Notes under the pieces: model-generated
Told to the model about the DNA's origin: nothing
Databases searched by the model: none
The model's input: only the letters and a program-made list of their open reading frames with translations
Program-made: the position numbers and the translations under genes
NCBI GenBank assembly: GCA_964458325.1
Contig: CAYWIM010000133.1
Coordinates: 1 to 7,862, forward strand
DNA from: JAGMXM01 sp964458325
Lineage (GTDB): Bacteria > Verrucomicrobiota > Verrucomicrobiia > Limisphaerales > UBA1319
DNA: 7,862 nt
Direction: 5' to 3'
In this document: positions 5,675-7,862 of the stretch, piece after piece
Position numbering within the stretch: the first letter of the stretch is position 1
How the letters are laid out: every line of letters starts with the position of its first letter

Positions 5675-7342
5675 TCAGGATCCTGGAACGGCCGTTTCCT
5701 TGCGGAGCCTTCGTTCCTTCAGCCAGTAGGTTTTCTGCAGCCCGATGCCTTTGACCCAAATGGAGCCGCGCTTCTCGAAGCGGAACTGTTCCCGGAGCCG
5801 CTCGTAGGTCTGCCGGCTGACCTGAATGCAGCCGGCTTTGCCGGAGGACTCCATCCGGCTGGCGAGGTTCACGGTGGATCCCCAGACGTCGTAGTGGTAG
5901 GCGTGCTGGCCGATGATGGCGGCCATGGCCGGGCCGGTGTGGATTCCGATGCGCATCGAGATCGGCTCGCCCCGAGGGGTGGTGAACTGGCGAATCGCCT
6001 GGCACATCTCGAGCGCCAGGTCGGCTGCGGCCTCGGCGTGGTCGGGGCGGTGGGCCGGCACCCCCGCGACGGCGAGGTAGCCGTCCCCTTGGGTGCTGAT
6101 CTTTTGCACTCCATGACGGCCCGCCAGCCGGTCGAACTCGGTGAAGATTCGATTGAGCAGCTCGACCACATGTTCCGGCCTCATGGAGGCGGTCCACTTG
6201 GTGAACCCCACCAGATCGGCAAACAGGACGGAAATCTCTTCGAAAGCATCGGCAACGAACCGTTTCTCGGTCTTGAGCCGATCGACGACGAGCGGTGGCA
6301 GCAGCTCGTTGAGAATCTGATCCACCCGGGCTCGTTCCGCCGCGATGGCTCGGTCCGCCTCCTTGCGCTCCGTGACATTGCGAATCACAGCCGTGCAATA
6401 GCAGCTGGCTCCGCTTCGCCAGCGTGCCAGCGACAGCTCGACAGGAACCTCGCTGTGGTCTTTGCGGCATGCCACCACCTCGATCCGCCGCCGAACGAAA
6501 TCCGGCGCATCTGGAGACATCGCTCGAAAGAAAGCCTGGCGGTGTCTCTCATGGAATGGCTCCGGCACGATGCAGCAAATGGATCGGCCGACCACTTCCT
6601 CCGCCCGATAGCCGAAGATCTCCTCCGCTGCATGGTTCCAAAGAACGATGGTCCCCTGGGCGTCCGCTGTCACAATCCCATCTCCGGCGCTTTGGGCGAC
6701 GGAGCGGAAGCGCTCTTCGCTGGCCTCCAATCGCTGCAGGGTCCGGCTGTTGTGGAACGCGAGGGTGGTCAACTCCGCGAACGCCGACGCCAGGCGCGCG
6801 TCCTCCTCGGTGAAATCGCCCGGCTTGTTGGCCAGGCCAAGCCAACCCAGCGCCTTCCCCTCCAGAAGGAGCGGCGCGATCAGCACGTTCTCAATGGCGG
6901 TGTGGCGCGGGGGCAGCCGGGCCGGTTCATGGCGGCGCCCCGGCTCGTTTTCGCGGACAGCTCGACAGGTCCGGCAGGCTTCCGCGCACAGTTCGCGAAC
7001 CCACATCGGCGAGAACGGATCTATCTCCCCAGGCAATCCGCCGCGATCGAAGAACAACGGTTCGCCGTCCTCTCCTTCGGCCGATCGCAACGCGAGGCAG
7101 CCGGCGCTCGCGCCCACCAGCGACTTGCACGCGTCGAAGATCGACCGCGCGGCCGGCGCGAACTCGTGGTTCTGGAGATTGGCCGTCTGGATGAGGTTCT
7201 CGGCAAAAGCCCGAGCGTGCCGGAGTGCCTGCTCGGTTTGCCTGCGCTCGATCGTCTCGCTCAATACCAGCGCCAAATCCTGAATCAGATCCCGCCCTTC
7301 TTTCAGAAACGGCCCTTCGTCGGCCGCAGGCCGCTCCTCCAA
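5675..7342 (-). CDS. GAF-PAS-class III adenylate/guanylate cyclase (probably N-terminally truncated)
   Basis: From TTG 7342 the product has 555 residues and makes cAMP or cGMP from ATP or GTP. Order: an N-terminal helix with DEGPFLKEGRDLI (8-20), a GAF domain (about 60-200), a PAS domain (about 207-325, with FRSVAQSAGDGIVTAD and NHAAEEIFGY), a short coiled linker, and the cyclase domain (about 365-540). Catalytic features are FADLVGFT (Asp376) and QGD (Asp420) for metal binding, Asp485 in HYDVWGSTVN as in adenylate cyclases, and the transition-state pair Asn492 and Arg496 (VNLASRM). Lys531 lies in VKGIG. The residue that is Lys in adenylate and Glu in guanylate cyclases is Ser416 (QKISTQGD), so substrate choice is uncertain. 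GAF carries a Cys119/123/126 cluster. No ATG start is available; the same frame reads up to a TGA at 7442-7444, and a sensor N-terminal motif lies there in another frame. No membrane segment is seen. It may be a weakly expressed remnant, though the catalytic part looks intact. Confidence 0.88.
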   Translation of the reverse strand: MEERPAADEGPFLKEGRDLIQDLALVLSETIERRQTEQALRHARAFAENLIQTANLQNHEFAPAARSIFDACKSLVGASAGCLALRSAEGEDGEPLFFDRGGLPGEIDPFSPMWVRELCAEACRTCRAVRENEPGRRHEPARLPPRHTAIENVLIAPLLLEGKALGWLGLANKPGDFTEEDARLASAFAELTTLAFHNSRTLQRLEASEERFRSVAQSAGDGIVTADAQGTIVLWNHAAEEIFGYRAEEVVGRSICCIVPEPFHERHRQAFFRAMSPDAPDFVRRRIEVVACRKDHSEVPVELSLARWRSGASCYCTAVIRNVTERKEADRAIAAERARVDQILNELLPPLVVDRLKTEKRFVADAFEEISVLFADLVGFTKWTASMRPEHVVELLNRIFTEFDRLAGRHGVQKISTQGDGYLAVAGVPAHRPDHAEAAADLALEMCQAIRQFTTPRGEPISMRIGIHTGPAMAAIIGQHAYHYDVWGSTVNLASRMESSGKAGCIQVSRQTYERLREQFRFEKRGSIWVKGIGLQKTYWLKERRLRKETAVPGS

Positions 7343-7343
7343 C

Positions 7344-7424
7344 CTGATACGTGCATGCCAGTTCCTTGACCCTCCTGCCCAGATCCTGCGGCGCCGGCTC
7401 CGATGTCGGAGAAGAGCCGTCCAA
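7344..7424 (-). pseudogene. Out-of-frame N-terminal remnant of the sensor cyclase
   Basis: On the minus strand a frame beginning near TTG 7424 reads PAPQDLGRRVKELACTYQ, ending near 7344. RVKELxCLY is a common opening of bacterial multi-domain sensor proteins. In those proteins it is usually followed, some 60-70 residues later, by (Y)LEExPxxDEGPFLKEERDLI. Here the second motif, RLEERPAADEGPFLKEGRDLI in two overlapping parts, follows at once but one frame away. The simplest reading is an internal deletion with frameshift between the two motifs, at about 7343-7355. The piece is not translated into the cyclase unless frameshifting occurs. The motif pairing is from memory of the family, not an alignment. 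Confidence 0.55.
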
Positions 7425-7622
7425 GCTCTGATGCGGGAACGTCACACCGATGCTGGCGACAAACAAATGTTTTCTTCCAGGACGATGAGGACCGTCACGA
7501 TGACGTTGCAGCGGATGGCCCAGCGTCTTGCGATGGGAACCTGGACCCACGTTTCCAACAGCTTGGTGCAGAAGCGCAAGAACGACCGCCAGTGTCAATA
7601 GTTATGGCCGACCCCTAAGCCA
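7425..7622. other. Spacer without recognised gene
   Basis: I see no recognised gene here. On the minus strand an open stretch contains RRWAIRCNVIVTVLIVLEE, a hydrophobic run that could be a membrane segment. It ends at the TGA at 7442-7444 and lacks a good start. A perfect TTGACA hexamer lies on the minus strand at 7598-7593, but no matching -10 follows at 16-18 bases. Confidence 0.35.
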
Positions 7623-7840
7623 CAGTAACGCCGACTTTCGAGTCGGCATTGGAAGCCGGTGGCTTCAGTAACGCCGACTTTCCAGTCGGCATCGGAAGTC
7701 AAAGCCGGTTCGAAAACCGGCGATACGTGCCGCCGAGGTGACAAGGCGGATTCGCCCAGTAACGCCGACTTTCCAGTCGGCATCCGAAGCCAAGGCCGGT
7801 TGGAAAACCGGCGATACGTGCCGCCGAGGTCAGGAGGCGG
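7623..7840. repeat. Palindromic repeat array, 91-base unit
   Basis: CAGTAACGCCGACTTTC starts at 7623, 7666 and 7757. The second and third are 91 bases apart and share a nearly identical full unit; the first is shortened to 43 bases. Each full unit holds three hairpins. Hairpin 1 is GCCGACT/AGTCGGC (7630-7647, 7673-7690, 7764-7781) with loops TTCG, TTCC, TTCC. Hairpin 2 is GCCGGTT/AACCGGC (7704-7721, 7795-7812) with loops CGAA and GGAA. Hairpin 3 is CCGCC/GGCGG with a 10-base loop (7730-7749, 7821-7840). Loops vary while stems are kept. In the short copy GAAGCC-GGT-GGCTTC (7652-7666) forms a different hairpin at the deletion point. The array may continue beyond the window. It resembles REP/BIME-type elements and is not CRISPR. 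Confidence 0.85.
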
Positions 7841-7862
7841 ATCACGGCGGAGATGCACACCC

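Noticed and set aside
5627..7369. Plus-strand open frame of 580 codons
   Set aside because: It begins inside tmRNA and runs antisense to the cyclase whose motifs are clear.
7570..7598. Promoter for the cyclase at TTGACA (minus strand, 7598-7593)
   Set aside because: The -35 hexamer is perfect, but the -10 position reads GCTTCT, a poor match.
7623..7840. CRISPR array
   Set aside because: There are no equal-length unique spacers; the units are long, tandem and made of three different palindromes.
7595..7858. Minus-strand frame of 87 codons over the repeats
   Set aside because: Its translation is simply the palindromic repeats; the repeated peptide words follow the DNA repeat.

Overview
The window is GC-rich bacterial chromosome that reads best as a member of the Planctomycetota-Verrucomicrobiota group, most likely Verrucomicrobiota. 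This placement is an inference from the protein families (the tyrosine-recombinase remnant, the AsmA-like protein, the TPR protein) and from GC-rich dispersed inverted repeats. No taxonomic marker was compared.

Left part (1-1189) is a decayed accessory stretch. It holds a 5'-truncated C-terminal piece of an AlbA/RecG-like putative DNA-binding ATPase-fold regulator on the + strand and the C-terminal 70 codons of a tyrosine recombinase on the - strand. About 340 bases without a credible gene follow, with two GC-rich inverted-repeat elements. Next (1190-3054) come two translationally coupled genes of bacterial microcompartment (BMC) type. One is a PduS-like flavin/Fe-S cobalamin reductase (RnfC-like) with two Cys clusters. 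The other is a PduT-like tandem-BMC shell protein that keeps the pore cysteine. Together they suggest an electron path across a microcompartment shell. No BMC enzymes or other shell genes are in the window.

Tail to tail with pduT, on the - strand, lie an AsmA-like membrane-anchored protein (2999-3721) and a cytoplasmic TPR-repeat protein (3725-5131), separated by 3 bases and probably one operon. On the + strand follow tRNA-Leu(GAG) (5222-5306) and, 6 bases later, a complete one-piece tmRNA, ssrA (5313-5665), whose tag ends in ANEELALAA. Just upstream of the tRNA sit two perfect inverted repeats whose arms interleave, so only one stem can form at a time.

Convergent with tmRNA is a GAF-PAS-class III nucleotide cyclase (5675-7342, -). 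Its 5' end looks damaged: a typical sensor-protein N-terminal motif survives directly upstream in another reading frame, as if an internal segment was deleted. The right end (7623-7840) is an array of short palindromes in a 91-base repeat unit, one copy shortened.

The most interesting points are the isolated pduS-pduT pair beside recombinase debris, the interleaved palindromes before the tRNA-tmRNA pair, the scarred cyclase with a non-canonical base-recognition residue, and the palindromic repeat array.
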